A DNA stretch of 64,000 nt. Source: Peribacillus tepidiphilus (GTDB lineage Bacteria > Bacillota > Bacilli > Bacillales > DSM-1321). The notes beneath the pieces were generated by a model. It searched no databases. It saw only the letters and a list, made by a program, of their open reading frames with translations, and was not told the origin of the DNA. The translations under genes and the position numbers were made by a program. The stretch lies in contig NZ_WIAQ01000001.1 in the NCBI RefSeq assembly GCF_009466385.1, forward strand, positions 62,001 to 126,000. Direction: 5' to 3'. Shown here piece by piece: positions 34,841-44,307 of the stretch; within the stretch, counting starts at the first letter, position 1; each line of letters starts with the position of its first letter.

Positions 34841-35517
34841 TATTCTTCTCTTGTCATACCCGTATATATAAGGATAAGACGTACTAATTCAAGAACCGCA
34901 ACTGCTGCAGCAGCAACGTATGTTAAAGCAGCAGCGTTTAATACTTTTTTCGTTTCCCTTTCTTCGTCATTTCGAATAATTCCTGATGCAATCACTTGAT
35001 CCATCGCACGGCTTGATGCGTTAAACTCAACTGGCAATGTGACAACCTGAAATAGCACAGCCGAAGCCATGAAAATGATTCCAAGCAATAACATACCAGA
35101 TGCCTGAGCAAAAATTCCGATCATAATTAGAACCCAAGCAAAGTTTGAACCAATACTAGCAACTGGAACAAGAGCATGTCGAAATCTTAAAAAAGCGTAA
35201 TTCTGCTGATCTTGAATCGCATGCCCGACCTCATGAGCAGCTACAGCTGTTGCAGCTAATGAGTGACCATGATAGTTTGCAGAAGAAAGTCGGACCGTTT
35301 TTGTACGAGGATCATAATGGTCACTTAAAAAACCTCCCACTTCTTCTACACTTACATGGTACAACCCGTTATCGTTCAATATTTTTCTAGCTACTTGTGC
35401 ACCAGTCATACCTGAAGATGAATATACTTTTGAAAATTTTTTGTATGCACCTCTTACCTTTAATTGGGCATAAATCGGTACTAAGATGATTATGGCAAGA
35501 TAGATTAAGTAACTCAT
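34840..35517 (-). CDS. yugP: Zinc metallopeptidase YugP
   Basis: A 225-residue membrane-bound metallopeptidase of unknown substrate. The zinc motif is HEVGHAIQDQ, with spans at the N-terminus (YLIYLAIIILVPIYAQL), in the middle (about 120-165) and at the C-terminus (AALTYVAAAAVAVLELVRLIL is the locator, about 195-215). The start at 35517 has GGAGGT upstream and gives the same length as B. subtilis YugP. In B. subtilis yugP is at a different locus; here it is next to ypjB (57 nt). A copy-2 hairpin closes it. Confidence 0.88.
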   Translation of the reverse strand: MSYLIYLAIIILVPIYAQLKVRGAYKKFSKVYSSSGMTGAQVARKILNDNGLYHVSVEEVGGFLSDHYDPRTKTVRLSSANYHGHSLAATAVAAHEVGHAIQDQQNYAFLRFRHALVPVASIGSNFAWVLIMIGIFAQASGMLLLGIIFMASAVLFQVVTLPVEFNASSRAMDQVIASGIIRNDEERETKKVLNAAALTYVAAAAVAVLELVRLILIYTGMTREE

Positions 35518-35573
35518 TTTGACCTCCATGGATTCAATTGGTACTTTAATTGTAAAAATTCTGCAATCATCTG

Positions 35574-36365
35574 TCAATGATTGTGCTCTTTACCGGTTTT
35601 TCCTTTTTCTTTATCCCCTTTATATTTTCTCCAACCTACATAAGATAATGTGAGGATAATAATACTTCCTGTTGAAATGATAACCCACCAGAGGGAAGGA
35701 TCACTTTCATCTTCCGTCATTTCATCAAAAATCGACTCTAAGTCCGTTTGGAGCGCTTCCAGTTCTTTTTGACTTGAGCTTTCTGCAAAAACAAGTCGAC
35801 GATATTGGTCAATATAGTTGATTCTTGCATCTAGCTTTTGGATCTTTTCTGGTTTCACATCAACCTTCAAGCTAGGATAGATCACATCATACTGTATCAA
35901 AAGCTTATTTACATGTTGGTGGAACTGATCAGAGTCCCTGTCTTTTACAGCTTGTTTCGTTGCACTAAAAGTTTGCATAATCTGTCCTTCCATCTCTGTC
36001 CATAATGGCTGATGGAAAGAATACACTGCATCCATCACGAGTCGCAATTTAGTAGCTGCATTTAGTTTTTTCTCGTAGCTTACTTGCTCATCCTGGACGG
36101 CTCCAAGCGCCTCATTATGGGCTACAGTAATAATTCGTAATTCATCCATACTAAAAAGCTTTTCTTCCGAAGTCATTTTCAGGAATTGATCGGAAAAGTA
36201 CTCTAATAATTTTTCTGATTCGTCATATCTTTTGATTTTTACCATTTGAAGTGCTTCATCCGAAATCTCATCTAGTTTTTCTAGTTTCGAAGAGGAATCA
36301 GCGAAAGTAGTGGAAAACGGAATGAAAACGATAACGATTGCTATGAATAGTATTTTTTTTAACAT
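35574..36365 (-). CDS. ypjB: Sporulation protein YpjB
   Basis: A 263-residue protein with a signal peptide (about 1-22, KKILFIAIVIVFIPFSTTFA), a long helical extracytoplasmic domain and a C-terminal membrane span (about 228-248, WVIISTGSIIILTLSYVGW) followed by a basic tail. The Pfam family is called sporulation protein YpjB because the gene is expressed in sporulating B. subtilis; a role is not known. Position between ypjA and ypjC is conserved. Confidence 0.87.
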   Translation of the reverse strand: MLKKILFIAIVIVFIPFSTTFADSSSKLEKLDEISDEALQMVKIKRYDESEKLLEYFSDQFLKMTSEEKLFSMDELRIITVAHNEALGAVQDEQVSYEKKLNAATKLRLVMDAVYSFHQPLWTEMEGQIMQTFSATKQAVKDRDSDQFHQHVNKLLIQYDVIYPSLKVDVKPEKIQKLDARINYIDQYRRLVFAESSSQKELEALQTDLESIFDEMTEDESDPSLWWVIISTGSIIILTLSYVGWRKYKGDKEKGKTGKEHNH

Positions 36366-36472
36366 ACAACTTGTCCCTCCTCATTTCTCTATTAAAATGT
36401 ATGAGAAGGTGGACAAGAGTAGACCAAGGAACTAATGAAATCTAGTACTATTTTTTATTGATGGTGTTTCAA

Positions 36473-37063
36473 TTAAACGACGGTCAGTTGAAGGTTATTT
36501 CCTTTCTTTGCAACAAAATATGAAATGCCAATTGATAGAATACTTAACCAAAACGTAAAATATCCAATTTCATTCATATATTTGCTTAACTCTCCATACC
36601 AGGGCATATATCCAAAAACGTAATCGATGATTTCGTTATGTAAAGTAAATATTGAAGCAACTGCAATATGCCATAGTTTTATCCGATAATAAGGCGTGTA
36701 AACGATCCCTTGGACGGCCATTGCAAAATGTGATGCCATTAGCATATATCCTGTCCAGTGAAGATGACCGGCTTCATAAAGGGTAAATAAGTTCATCACA
36801 ACCGCCCAAATACCGTATTTAAAGAGAGAAATCACAGCCAAAGCTTCAAATAATCCTAAATTCCTACCTATCAGAATTCCTACTAGAGCCAAAACAAAAA
36901 ACAAACAAGCAGTTGGACTATCAGGAACAAAAGGCAAAAAAATAGCTGGCGTTACTGCTAGCTGATGTTTGTACCAATAATATCCATAAATCGTTCCTAA
37001 AATATTTACCACCAAAAGTAGCCTCACTACTTTTCTATGACCAAAATAACGATAAATCCACAC
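36473..37063 (-). CDS. ypjA: YpjA family membrane protein (DUF1405)
   Basis: A 196-residue polytopic membrane protein with about six hydrophobic spans. They are near residues 12-28, 36-60, 70-92, 105-120, 128-147 and 165-187. Conserved features include YGYYWYKHQL, FVPDSPTACLFF and the KYGIWAVVMN block of DUF1405. No function is known. It lies 107 nt ahead of ypjB and 145 nt after qcrC, from which it is separated by a terminator. The gene order is the same as in B. subtilis. Confidence 0.87.
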   Translation of the reverse strand: MWIYRYFGHRKVVRLLLVVNILGTIYGYYWYKHQLAVTPAIFLPFVPDSPTACLFFVLALVGILIGRNLGLFEALAVISLFKYGIWAVVMNLFTLYEAGHLHWTGYMLMASHFAMAVQGIVYTPYYRIKLWHIAVASIFTLHNEIIDYVFGYMPWYGELSKYMNEIGYFTFWLSILSIGISYFVAKKGNNLQLTVV

Positions 37064-37170
37064 AATATTTACCTCACTCCATCTTTTTATATGTATATAT
37101 TACCTTGGTTTGGTTTATTTTCCAAATAATACTACCCATCACCCATAATTAGTCGTGTTCTCTCTAAACA

Positions 37171-37200
37171 AAAAAACTGACGGTAAACCGTCAGTTTTTT
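37171..37200 (-). terminator. Terminator of qcrABC
   Basis: AAAAAACTGACGGT-AA-ACCGTCAGTTTTTT, a perfect 14-bp inverted repeat ending 8 nt past the qcrC stop; it could act in both directions. Confidence 0.9.
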
Positions 37201-37208
37201 GATTATTT

Positions 37209-37970
37209 TTATTCTAGGCCAGCGATGAATTCTGAAAGCTGTTTCAACTCTTCATCTGTTCCTTTAAATAATCCAGCAGGCATACCGCCTTTACCTTCTT
37301 TTGCAATCTTAGCAATGTCTTCAGGAGCTAAACCAGTACCGATTAGCTTAGGAGCAGCCGCTCCACCAGTAAGTTCAGCACCATGACATCCGATACATCC
37401 TTGTGCTTCATACACTTTATAACCAGGATCTTCCTTGTCAAATTCTGCACCCTTGACGATTTGTCCCTGAGCTTTTGCAGCCTCCCAATCGTGAGTAACA
37501 ACAGAATACCAAGTTAGGTAGAAAATGCTTGCAATAGCAAGAAGCATAAATCCTGTTGCGAACGGGCGCTTCGATGGACGACGATGAGGTCCACGGTCAA
37601 TGAATGGAGCAAGTAACAATGCTCCGAATGCTAGCCCAGGAATTACCATCGCTCCGATTATGTTGTAAGGACCTGAAGCATAAGTGTACTTCAACAATTG
37701 ATAAAGGAATAAGAAATACCAGTCCGGTAATGGAATATAAGCAGTATCAGTAGGATCCGCAATTCTCTCAAGCGGAGATGGATGCGCTACAGTCAAACAT
37801 AAATATCCCACAAGGAAAACCGCTCCAACCATCCATTCCTTTAAAAGGAAGTTAGGCCAGAATGCTTCTGTTTTCCCCGGATATTCCGAATAATCCTTCG
37901 GAATATTAGGCTTGCGTTCTGCAGGAACACGCGAGTCTCCTACGAACTTCATACCTTTTCCACGATGCAT
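37209..37970 (-). CDS. qcrC: Menaquinol:cytochrome c reductase, cytochrome b/c subunit QcrC
   Basis: Subunit of the bc complex that passes electrons from menaquinol to cytochrome c. In Bacillus it fuses a subunit IV-like membrane part to a c-type cytochrome. The 253 residues include three membrane spans (about 45-62, 103-123, 138-157), the conserved PLPDWYFLFLYQLLKY, and a C-terminal heme c domain with C192-IG-C195-H196 and the axial Met in GGMPAGLFKG. The start is MHRGKGMKFVGDSR, as in B. subtilis. Confidence 0.97.
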   Translation of the reverse strand: MHRGKGMKFVGDSRVPAERKPNIPKDYSEYPGKTEAFWPNFLLKEWMVGAVFLVGYLCLTVAHPSPLERIADPTDTAYIPLPDWYFLFLYQLLKYTYASGPYNIIGAMVIPGLAFGALLLAPFIDRGPHRRPSKRPFATGFMLLAIASIFYLTWYSVVTHDWEAAKAQGQIVKGAEFDKEDPGYKVYEAQGCIGCHGAELTGGAAAPKLIGTGLAPEDIAKIAKEGKGGMPAGLFKGTDEELKQLSEFIAGLE

Positions 37971-38023
37971 GAGAGTCCCCTCCTTTGTAAAAGGTTCGTA
38001 TTAATCTTTCAATCAGTTCAATT

Positions 38024-38698
38024 TTATAGCGGACCAGAAATTCCTTGCTTACGTATCATTAGGAAGTGTGCTCCCATTAATCCAAGCAACGCACCCGGCA
38101 GGAAGAATACGTGAATCGCAAAGAAGCGTGTCAACGTTTGAGCTCCTACAATTGTTGGGTCACCCGCTAATAAAGTTTTAACAGCTCCACCGATAAATGG
38201 AACAGATTCTGCAATTTGAAGACCTACTTTGGTCGCAAATAGCGCTTTCATATCCCACGGTAATAAATAACCAGTGAAACCAAGACCTAACATTACGAAG
38301 AAAATTAAAACCCCAACAATCCAGTTTAACTCGCGAGGTTTTTTGTAAGCTCCTTGGAAGAACACGCGTAAAGTATGTAAAAACATCATCACAATTACTA
38401 AGCTAGCTCCCCAGTGGTGCATACCGCGGACAATTTGTCCGAATGCAACTTGGTTTTGTAGATAATACACGGATTCCCAAGCGTTTTTAATATCTGGCAC
38501 ATAATACATCGTTAAGAACATACCAGACAAAATTTGAATGACAGTTACGAAGAATGTCAATCCACCAAAGCAATAAACAAACGCAGAAAAGTGATGGGCT
38601 GGGTTTACATGCTCTGGTACTTCATGGTCAGCAATATCTCGCCACAAAGGCGTAATGTCTAAACGCTCGTCAACCCAATCATAAATCCTGTTTAACAA
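38024..38698 (-). CDS. qcrB: Menaquinol:cytochrome c reductase, cytochrome b subunit QcrB
   Basis: Cytochrome b6-type subunit that carries the two b hemes. The 224 residues have four membrane spans, the heme ligand histidines in VRGMHHWGASLVIVMMFLH and in FFAIHVFFLPGALLGLMGAH, and the conserved GFTGYLLPWDMKA. The early Cys in FSAFVYCFGG is in the position used for the covalent heme c(i) in Bacillus and cytochrome b6f. It lies between qcrA (3-nt gap) and qcrC. Confidence 0.97.
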   Translation of the reverse strand: MLNRIYDWVDERLDITPLWRDIADHEVPEHVNPAHHFSAFVYCFGGLTFFVTVIQILSGMFLTMYYVPDIKNAWESVYYLQNQVAFGQIVRGMHHWGASLVIVMMFLHTLRVFFQGAYKKPRELNWIVGVLIFFVMLGLGFTGYLLPWDMKALFATKVGLQIAESVPFIGGAVKTLLAGDPTIVGAQTLTRFFAIHVFFLPGALLGLMGAHFLMIRKQGISGPL

Positions 38699-38701
38699 TT
38701 A

Positions 38702-39208
38702 TTACGCCCCCTTATGTGGTTTTACTGTACCCAAGTAAAGTATTCCGTCTTTTACCTTGTGCTCGTACATATCTAACGGCCCAAGAGGCGGAGTTCCTGG
38801 AACATTCATTCCATCTTTTGTGTACAAGCCATAGTGACATGGACAGAAGAACTTGTTTGGATTGGACTTATCCGTATTCCAGTCAACGGTACATCCTAAG
38901 TGCTTACAAACTGGAGATAGTGCAACAATCTCACCCTTGTCATCCTTGTACACCCAAGCAGTTCTTGTTTCTTCGGACTTATACCATGCGTCTACTTGCT
39001 CCACAGTGAAGTCAACACGCTGTGGTTCAGTTGTCAATTCACTTTCCTTCATTTTAGTAGCGACAAAATCCCCAGCATCCTTAGCTTTTAATACAGGATC
39101 CACTGCAAATCTTACCATCGGCATTAGCATACCTGCAGCCATGAAACCGCCTACACCAGTGAGTGTATAGTTCAGGAATTGACGTCTTGAAACTCGATGT
39201 TTGCTCAT
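38702..39208 (-). CDS. qcrA: Menaquinol:cytochrome c reductase, Rieske iron-sulfur subunit QcrA
   Basis: Rieske protein that takes electrons from menaquinol. The 168 residues start with a twin-arginine export signal and anchor (VSRRQFLNYTLTGVGG, span about 12-32). The soluble domain has the [2Fe-2S] ligands C101-K-H103 with C106, and C122-P-C124-H125 (motifs CKHLGCTVDW and CPCHYG); C106 and C124 form the family disulfide. It is first in qcrABC, with a promoter at 39286-39314. Confidence 0.97.
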   Translation of the reverse strand: MSKHRVSRRQFLNYTLTGVGGFMAAGMLMPMVRFAVDPVLKAKDAGDFVATKMKESELTTEPQRVDFTVEQVDAWYKSEETRTAWVYKDDKGEIVALSPVCKHLGCTVDWNTDKSNPNKFFCPCHYGLYTKDGMNVPGTPPLGPLDMYEHKVKDGILYLGTVKPHKGA

Positions 39209-39285
39209 ATGTTTTCCCCCCCTCTATCGTAATGCTTTAGTCCAACGGACATAAGTTAGCAACACTCTAAAACTAGGACATTACA

Positions 39286-39314
39286 ATGATATATCAATAA
39301 TTGGATAAGGTCAA
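39286..39314 (-). promoter_or_regulatory. Candidate SigmaA promoter of qcrABC
   Basis: On the minus strand TTGACC (39309-39314), a 17-nt spacer and TATCAT (39286-39291), 78 nt ahead of the qcrA start. Confidence 0.5.
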
Positions 39315-39360
39315 TATTCAGATAAATTAAAAAGATGTCAAAGATGTGTCTATTCAAATA

Positions 39361-39834
39361 TTATTCCTTATCAATTGATCCTCTCCATTTTTGAATGAAA
39401 ATAGCCATAATTTGTTTGACCTGGTCTTCTATTACAGTTTTTTTATAGGAATCATCCATATGCTCCAATGGGATCGAAGGTGTCCACATAAGAGAGTCCT
39501 CTAATTCTTTTTCTAAGCTTTTCCATTCTGCATCAGATGTTAGAAAAAATACATGGCGAACACCTTCATCAAGAAGTCTTTTCTTAAAGTCTTGTACCAA
39601 TTCCTTTTTAAGAGACAAATCCCAATCAGTTAGATACGTAAATGCAGGCAATAACAAGATTCTTCCTTTAAATTGTCTTTCCATTTCATTGGTTAAGATC
39701 GTCATAAATTCCATACTAGAAGCAGACTGCTTAATACCTGTTCCGAAGCTGAGCGGAGTAAGTGGTACAAGGGCTGTGTCGACATACTCTTTTGAACTTA
39801 GGAACATATCCAAATCCTTAGGCAACCATTTCAT
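39361..39834 (-). CDS. ypiF: YpiF family protein (DUF2487)
   Basis: A 157-residue cytoplasmic protein of unknown function found just upstream of qcrABC in Bacillus. The N-terminal MKWLPKDLDMFLSSKEYVD and VPLTPLSFG are typical. The start ATG at 39834 has GAGGTG 6-7 nt upstream; the frame extends three codons to a GTG inside that site. Its conserved linkage to the qcr genes suggests a link to the bc complex, which is only inferred. Confidence 0.85.
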   Translation of the reverse strand: MKWLPKDLDMFLSSKEYVDTALVPLTPLSFGTGIKQSASSMEFMTILTNEMERQFKGRILLLPAFTYLTDWDLSLKKELVQDFKKRLLDEGVRHVFFLTSDAEWKSLEKELEDSLMWTPSIPLEHMDDSYKKTVIEDQVKQIMAIFIQKWRGSIDKE

Positions 39835-40007
39835 TTTATACACCTCAATTCGTTTTAGGCTTTGTTCACTCGCATTATGCTCATATTAGAAATGTCCTAA
39901 TAACAAAGCCAAATATTATTATATTCTATTACATAAAAAGGTTTAAACAGTTTCTTTAATCTTTCCAGACTATAATGACAGTGCTATTGAATCTTTAAAC
40001 AAAACAA

Positions 40008-40080
40008 AAAAGGATGAATCAAAGCCCCCTTGAAGTCCCAACCCAGCCAGGTGGGAGTAAGCTTTTGTATCCATCCTTTT
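40008..40080 (-). terminator. Long, near-continuous hairpin after ypiB
   Basis: AAAAGGATG (40008-40016) pairs with CATCCTTTT (40072-40080), enclosing AAAGC/GCTTT, CTT/AAG and TCCCAACC/GGTGGGA stems. On the minus strand it ends in TTTTTTG, 8 nt past the ypiB stop, and serves as the ypiA-ypiB terminator. The length (73 nt) and C-rich side are unusual. A TATAAT at 39971 on the plus strand lacks a good -35 box. Confidence 0.65.
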
Positions 40081-40087
40081 ACACTTC

Positions 40088-40639
40088 TTAATGGTACGTT
40101 TTATTTAATTTCTTTAACTGCTCTGAGAGATTTTTGAAGGCTGCCTCATCTTGCTCATCCAATGCCTGATCGATTTCTTGTAAAAGCTTTTCTCTTTGGA
40201 AAGAAAGCAAAGATTGTGCAAGAAGCTGTTCGACAATGATTTTATCTTTTTCATTGCGAGAGGTTGTTTTTGGAATGTAAGGATTTTCTTCAAGTACTCC
40301 AGCATATTGATGAGAAGAATAGGAAGAGCGGAAGTTCAACTGGATATAAATTTCCTCATCACGGTTCAACCTTATGTCATGAAATGATTTTTCAGCATCT
40401 GTCGTCATGACATTTGATTTGTAAAAACGAAATGGAACTTCATCTACACAATGGGTGGACATAACCAGTCCGCGTGGACAAAACTGAGCCTGCTCGACAA
40501 AGTGGACTTTTTTCATTAATTGATCATGACTCATTAAATAATTTAAAATCCAAACGCATTCTCTTCTTTTTAACTGATAATGATTTAAAAACCAGCGAAT
40601 AAATTCTTTCTTTTCATCCACAGAAACAGGGGCAGTCAT
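40088..40639 (-). CDS. ypiB: YpiB family protein (UPF0302)
   Basis: A 183-residue cytoplasmic protein of unknown function. The block [20 protein letters not shown], then [20 protein letters not shown], is characteristic of UPF0302, and a C-terminal helix ([20 protein letters not shown]) follows. The start ATG at 40639 has GAGGAGGG 8 nt upstream; the longer frame overlaps ypiA. B. subtilis YpiB is about 179 residues. It is followed by the long hairpin and lies 37 nt after ypiA. Confidence 0.88.
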   Translation of the reverse strand: MTAPVSVDEKKEFIRWFLNHYQLKRRECVWILNYLMSHDQLMKKVHFVEQAQFCPRGLVMSTHCVDEVPFRFYKSNVMTTDAEKSFHDIRLNRDEEIYIQLNFRSSYSSHQYAGVLEENPYIPKTTSRNEKDKIIVEQLLAQSLLSFQREKLLQEIDQALDEQDEAAFKNLSEQLKKLNKTYH

Positions 40640-40676
40640 CTTTATATCCCTCCTCTGTATTTTATTTTCGAACCTT

Positions 40677-41954
40677 TTAAAAATTTTGCTCCTCATCCAG
40701 ACGCTCCATCAGCATTAAGTATTCCTCATTCGTAGGATCTTCCTGAATCAGCTTACTAAATATTTCTCTAGCCAGTTTTCTGTTTCCTTCTTCCAAGAGA
40801 AAATATCCATAATCATGAAGAAATTCCATGTTGTTTTTAAAAGAATTATATGCAGAACTATAATACTTTAATGCCTCTGAATAATTTTCTATTTTCTGAT
40901 ATGCAACTGCTAGCATCCAATCGAATTGTGGGTCATCTTCTCCATATTTCTTCACATTTTCAATGGTTTCAATGATTTCTTCGTATTTCTCTGTATGATG
41001 GAAATATTTCGCAAGAGTTAACGCCGCTTCTAAATAGCCAGGATCCATAGCTAACGCTTCCCTAAAAAACGAAACTGCTTCTTCTTCCTTCTGTAATTTA
41101 AGAGAAAGCTTTCCAGCTTTACAATATAGCTCTTTATTAAACTCATCTTGCTTCAAACCATCTTTAACCGTTTGAAAGGCGAGATCCAATTCCTCAAGAT
41201 GCTCATATGAATCTGCAAGCGGCAAATATAGGGAATGAAATTCATGGTCCATATTTTTTAATTCTGTCAGCTTTTCAATTGCAGTCTTATAATACCCTGC
41301 TTGATAAGCGGTAAAACCGTATTCAAAAAGTGTATTCAAATCCGTTTTCTTTTGAAGAGCTTTTTCGTAAAAAGGTAAGGCTTCTTCAAAGCTTCCCATA
41401 TTGCTGAGAGCTTCTGCTATGCGCTGATTTACATTGACATCTGCAATTTCTTCATTTTCTTTTAGTACTTTTTCATAGTACTGAATAGCTTCTTGAAATT
41501 TTCCCTGGTCATAGCTTAATTCTCCAAGTGCAAAATCAATAATTGGTTCATTCGGAAGTATTTTTTTTGCATGTAATAGCTTTCTTTCTGAAACTTCCAA
41601 CAAGCCTTGTAATTGATAAAGATCTGCTTCCAATAAAAGGACGCTTGGATAGATTGGGTCGTCTTCTGAAACCTTCCCCAGCAGTTCGAGAGCTTCATCT
41701 TCTTTGTCTAATTCTACATATAGCTCTGCCAAAGATAAGATTATTTCACCCTCATTTGGGTATTTTTTAAGTAAATAATTATATAATGGGATAGAATGTT
41801 CAATAAACCCTAGACTTGAAGCTTCTTCAGCAAGATATAAAAGATCCTCATCATTTGGATTTTGTCTTAATAGTTTTTCTATATTGGTTGCTGCTTCCTC
41901 TAATTGATTATTTGTTAATTGCTGTAAAATTTTATCTGCTACATTCATTGCCAT
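40677..41954 (-). CDS. ypiA: TPR repeat protein YpiA
   Basis: A 425-residue cytoplasmic protein made almost wholly of tetratricopeptide repeats (about 11 helical pairs from residue 20 to 420; for example [20 protein letters not shown] and [20 protein letters not shown]). TPR arrays bind proteins; the partner is not known. In B. subtilis ypiA is adjacent to ypiB and aroE, as here. A second ATG two codons downstream (41948) is equally plausible as start. Confidence 0.88.
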   Translation of the reverse strand: MAMNVADKILQQLTNNQLEEAATNIEKLLRQNPNDEDLLYLAEEASSLGFIEHSIPLYNYLLKKYPNEGEIILSLAELYVELDKEDEALELLGKVSEDDPIYPSVLLLEADLYQLQGLLEVSERKLLHAKKILPNEPIIDFALGELSYDQGKFQEAIQYYEKVLKENEEIADVNVNQRIAEALSNMGSFEEALPFYEKALQKKTDLNTLFEYGFTAYQAGYYKTAIEKLTELKNMDHEFHSLYLPLADSYEHLEELDLAFQTVKDGLKQDEFNKELYCKAGKLSLKLQKEEEAVSFFREALAMDPGYLEAALTLAKYFHHTEKYEEIIETIENVKKYGEDDPQFDWMLAVAYQKIENYSEALKYYSSAYNSFKNNMEFLHDYGYFLLEEGNRKLAREIFSKLIQEDPTNEEYLMLMERLDEEQNF

Positions 41955-41999
41955 TCAATCCTATCTCCATTTCATTTTATATCGAGTAGTAAAAAAGAG

Positions 42000-42875
42000 T
42001 TAGTTACTGCAAAAGAATCCAGGTACCTGGATGGTTAATCTTTGACCCTCACAAATACTAAGATCCATCCATTTCCCTGCTCGGACAACCTTGTTTTTTA
42101 TTATCGTATATACTATTTTATCATAAGTTGGGATACCATTCTGAATAGAATGATTCCAATCTTCCTTCGGATAAAGATTATAGTTTATTTCACCACCTAT
42201 ACGTAAAACTCCTTTTCTTGGATACAATCCAATTTTTTTCATTAAGTCATATGTAATAGGAGCCTCTACATGAATAGGATGGGAATTATGAGAAATTCCC
42301 TCTTGCTGCAGGACATGCTGCCAAACTTTTAGGATTTCATCCTGCCTGTCAACCTCTGAAATGAAAGGGATCAGTACAGAATTATAAGGAAAAAGACTTT
42401 CCTTTATCCGGCCCCACGGAATAGAAGTCAGTTCATAAGACTCTTCCACCTTTACAAGGATGGCGGGGATTTTTTTATTTTTGCAAAAACGGATTAAATT
42501 GGTGTTAAGAAGACGTAAGGGAAGTACGATAACGATACAGTAATCGAGAGGGGGTGATTTAAGTTGATTTACGAGCTCTTGATACTTTTTCTCAGCTTCA
42601 TACTCAAACGAGATTTCAAATGGTACAAGCAAAGTATCGCTGCCTCTTTTGATTATTTCCTTACTATAAGAAATGGGATCGACCAATAATTTAGCAGGAT
42701 CACAAAAGCATGCTGTTGTGGGAGTCATAATATAATGATCGATATTATTTCGAAAACCCTTTATTTTGCTCACAGGAGTATACATGCTGTAAATACTGTT
42801 TTTCCTAATGACTAAATTTGTTTCCTGTACAGCTTCCCCTTGGTATATGGATATATTTTCCATTACATAGGTCAT
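42000..42875 (-). CDS. Unrecognised protein, possibly a degenerate amidohydrolase relative (291 aa)
   Basis: I do not recognise this gene. The N-terminal ISIYQGEAVQETNLVIRKNS and the C-terminal DKIVYTIIKNKVVRAGKWMD resemble the beta-sandwich pieces of amidohydrolases (dihydroorotase, adenine deaminase). In those, such strands flank a metal-binding TIM barrel. The metal motifs (HxH near the N-terminus, later His and Asp) are not evident, so it may be a non-catalytic relative. Conserved-looking segments are SKIKGFRNNIDHYIMTPT, LGLYPRKGVLRIG-like GLYPRKGVLRIGGEINYN and PPLDYCIVIVLPLRLL. It sits alone between ypiA and aroE, where B. subtilis has no such gene. Confidence 0.6.
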   Translation of the reverse strand: MTYVMENISIYQGEAVQETNLVIRKNSIYSMYTPVSKIKGFRNNIDHYIMTPTTACFCDPAKLLVDPISYSKEIIKRGSDTLLVPFEISFEYEAEKKYQELVNQLKSPPLDYCIVIVLPLRLLNTNLIRFCKNKKIPAILVKVEESYELTSIPWGRIKESLFPYNSVLIPFISEVDRQDEILKVWQHVLQQEGISHNSHPIHVEAPITYDLMKKIGLYPRKGVLRIGGEINYNLYPKEDWNHSIQNGIPTYDKIVYTIIKNKVVRAGKWMDLSICEGQRLTIQVPGFFCSN

Positions 42876-42946
42876 AGTTTGTCCCTCCTAACAAGGTATA
42901 AACCAGACTATGTTGGAAGATTAGAAAATATTCCTATTTCAAATGA

Positions 42947-42992
42947 AAAGAGTGACTTACTTGATTTAATAAAATCACGTAAATCACTCCTT
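42947..42992 (-). terminator. Terminator of the aromatic operon (after aroE)
   Basis: On the minus strand AAAGGAGTGATTTAC pairs with GTAAGTCACTCTTT around an AT-rich loop, starting 4 nt past the aroE stop. Confidence 0.75.
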
Positions 42993-42995
42993 TGA

Positions 42996-44288
42996 TCAAT
43001 TCATCAAGCTTGCTAGATGCTCATAAAACTCTGGATAAGATACAGAAACAGCTTCAGGATTTTCAAGTTCAGCGTCCCCATCCGTTAACAGAGCTGCGAT
43101 AGAAAGCATCATTCCAATTCGATGATCACCATAGCTATTAACCTTTGCACTTTTTAACGGAGTTTTTCCTTGAATAATCATTCCATCATCGGTAGCAACA
43201 ATGTTTGCCCCCAATTTAGAAAGCTCGGAAACAACCGTTTCAATTCGATTCGTTTCTTTCACTTTTAGCTCTTTAGCATCCTTAATCACTGTTGTACCTT
43301 CCGCTTGTGTTGCCATCAAAGCAATGATCGGAATCTCATCAATCAATCGCGGAATTAGATTCCCGCCAATCTCTATTCCTTTTAGAGATGAGGATTTTAC
43401 GATAAGATCCCCAACAGGCTCTTCTTTTTCATTCGTTTGTTTTGAGATAATTGTAACATCTGCCCCCATCTGTCTCAGCACATCAATAATCCCTGTACGA
43501 CTCTCATTCAATCCCACATTTTCAAGTTTGATTTCACTGTTTGGTACAATACAGCCAGCTACAAGGAAAAATGCTGCCGATGAGATGTCTCCTGGAACAA
43601 GAATGTCTGCGCCCCTCAATTCTTGCCCGCCTTCTATCGTGATGGAAGCGTCTTTTATTTGGATATTGCCGCCAAATGTCGAAATCATCCTTTCCGTATG
43701 ATCTCTTGTTTTCACCGGCTCAATCACGGTAGTCGTTCCTTCAGCGTATAGTCCTGCAAGAAGGACAGCGGATTTAACCTGAGCGCTTGCCACTGGAAGC
43801 TCATAGGTTATTCCATGTAAATTTCCACCTCTAACAGAAACAGGAGTTTTCCCTCCATTTTCTCTCCCATCAATGAGGGCTCCCATTTGACGTAATGGTG
43901 TGACAACCCTTGTCATTGGTCTTTTTGCAATCGATTCATCGCCGGCAAGAACAGAAAAGAAGTTTTGCCCTGCCAAAATTCCCATCATAAGTCGGATTGT
44001 GGTTCCTGAATTCCCTACATCTAAAAGCTCTTGAGGCTCTCTTAACCCGTATAGGCCCTTTCCATAAACCGTCACATCTGTCTCGTTTCTTTCTATTTGG
44101 ATCCCAAGTCGTTCAAAGCAAGAAATGGTACTGAGACAATCGGCACCAGCCAAGAAGTTTTTAATGGTTGTCTTTCCTTCTGCGATTGCCCCAAACATAA
44201 CTGCACGATGAGATATAGATTTATCTCCGGGTATTTGAAGTACACCGTTCAGTCCTTTTGTACTTTTTTTCAGCAGCAGAGTGTTCAT
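42996..44288 (-). CDS. aroE: 3-phosphoshikimate 1-carboxyvinyltransferase (EPSP synthase)
   Basis: Joins PEP and shikimate 3-phosphate to EPSP on the way to chorismate. (In E. coli the gene is aroA; Bacillus uses aroE.) The 430 residues contain [59 protein letters not shown] and DHRIGMM. The [12 protein letters not shown] rather than LPGDxSxRxRPM pattern suggests a class II, glyphosate-tolerant type, by analogy. It is last in the aromatic operon, 19 nt after tyrA. Confidence 0.96.
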   Translation of the reverse strand: MNTLLLKKSTKGLNGVLQIPGDKSISHRAVMFGAIAEGKTTIKNFLAGADCLSTISCFERLGIQIERNETDVTVYGKGLYGLREPQELLDVGNSGTTIRLMMGILAGQNFFSVLAGDESIAKRPMTRVVTPLRQMGALIDGRENGGKTPVSVRGGNLHGITYELPVASAQVKSAVLLAGLYAEGTTTVIEPVKTRDHTERMISTFGGNIQIKDASITIEGGQELRGADILVPGDISSAAFFLVAGCIVPNSEIKLENVGLNESRTGIIDVLRQMGADVTIISKQTNEKEEPVGDLIVKSSSLKGIEIGGNLIPRLIDEIPIIALMATQAEGTTVIKDAKELKVKETNRIETVVSELSKLGANIVATDDGMIIQGKTPLKSAKVNSYGDHRIGMMLSIAALLTDGDAELENPEAVSVSYPEFYEHLASLMN

Positions 44289-44307
44289 TTCTCGCCCTCC
44301 TTATTCA

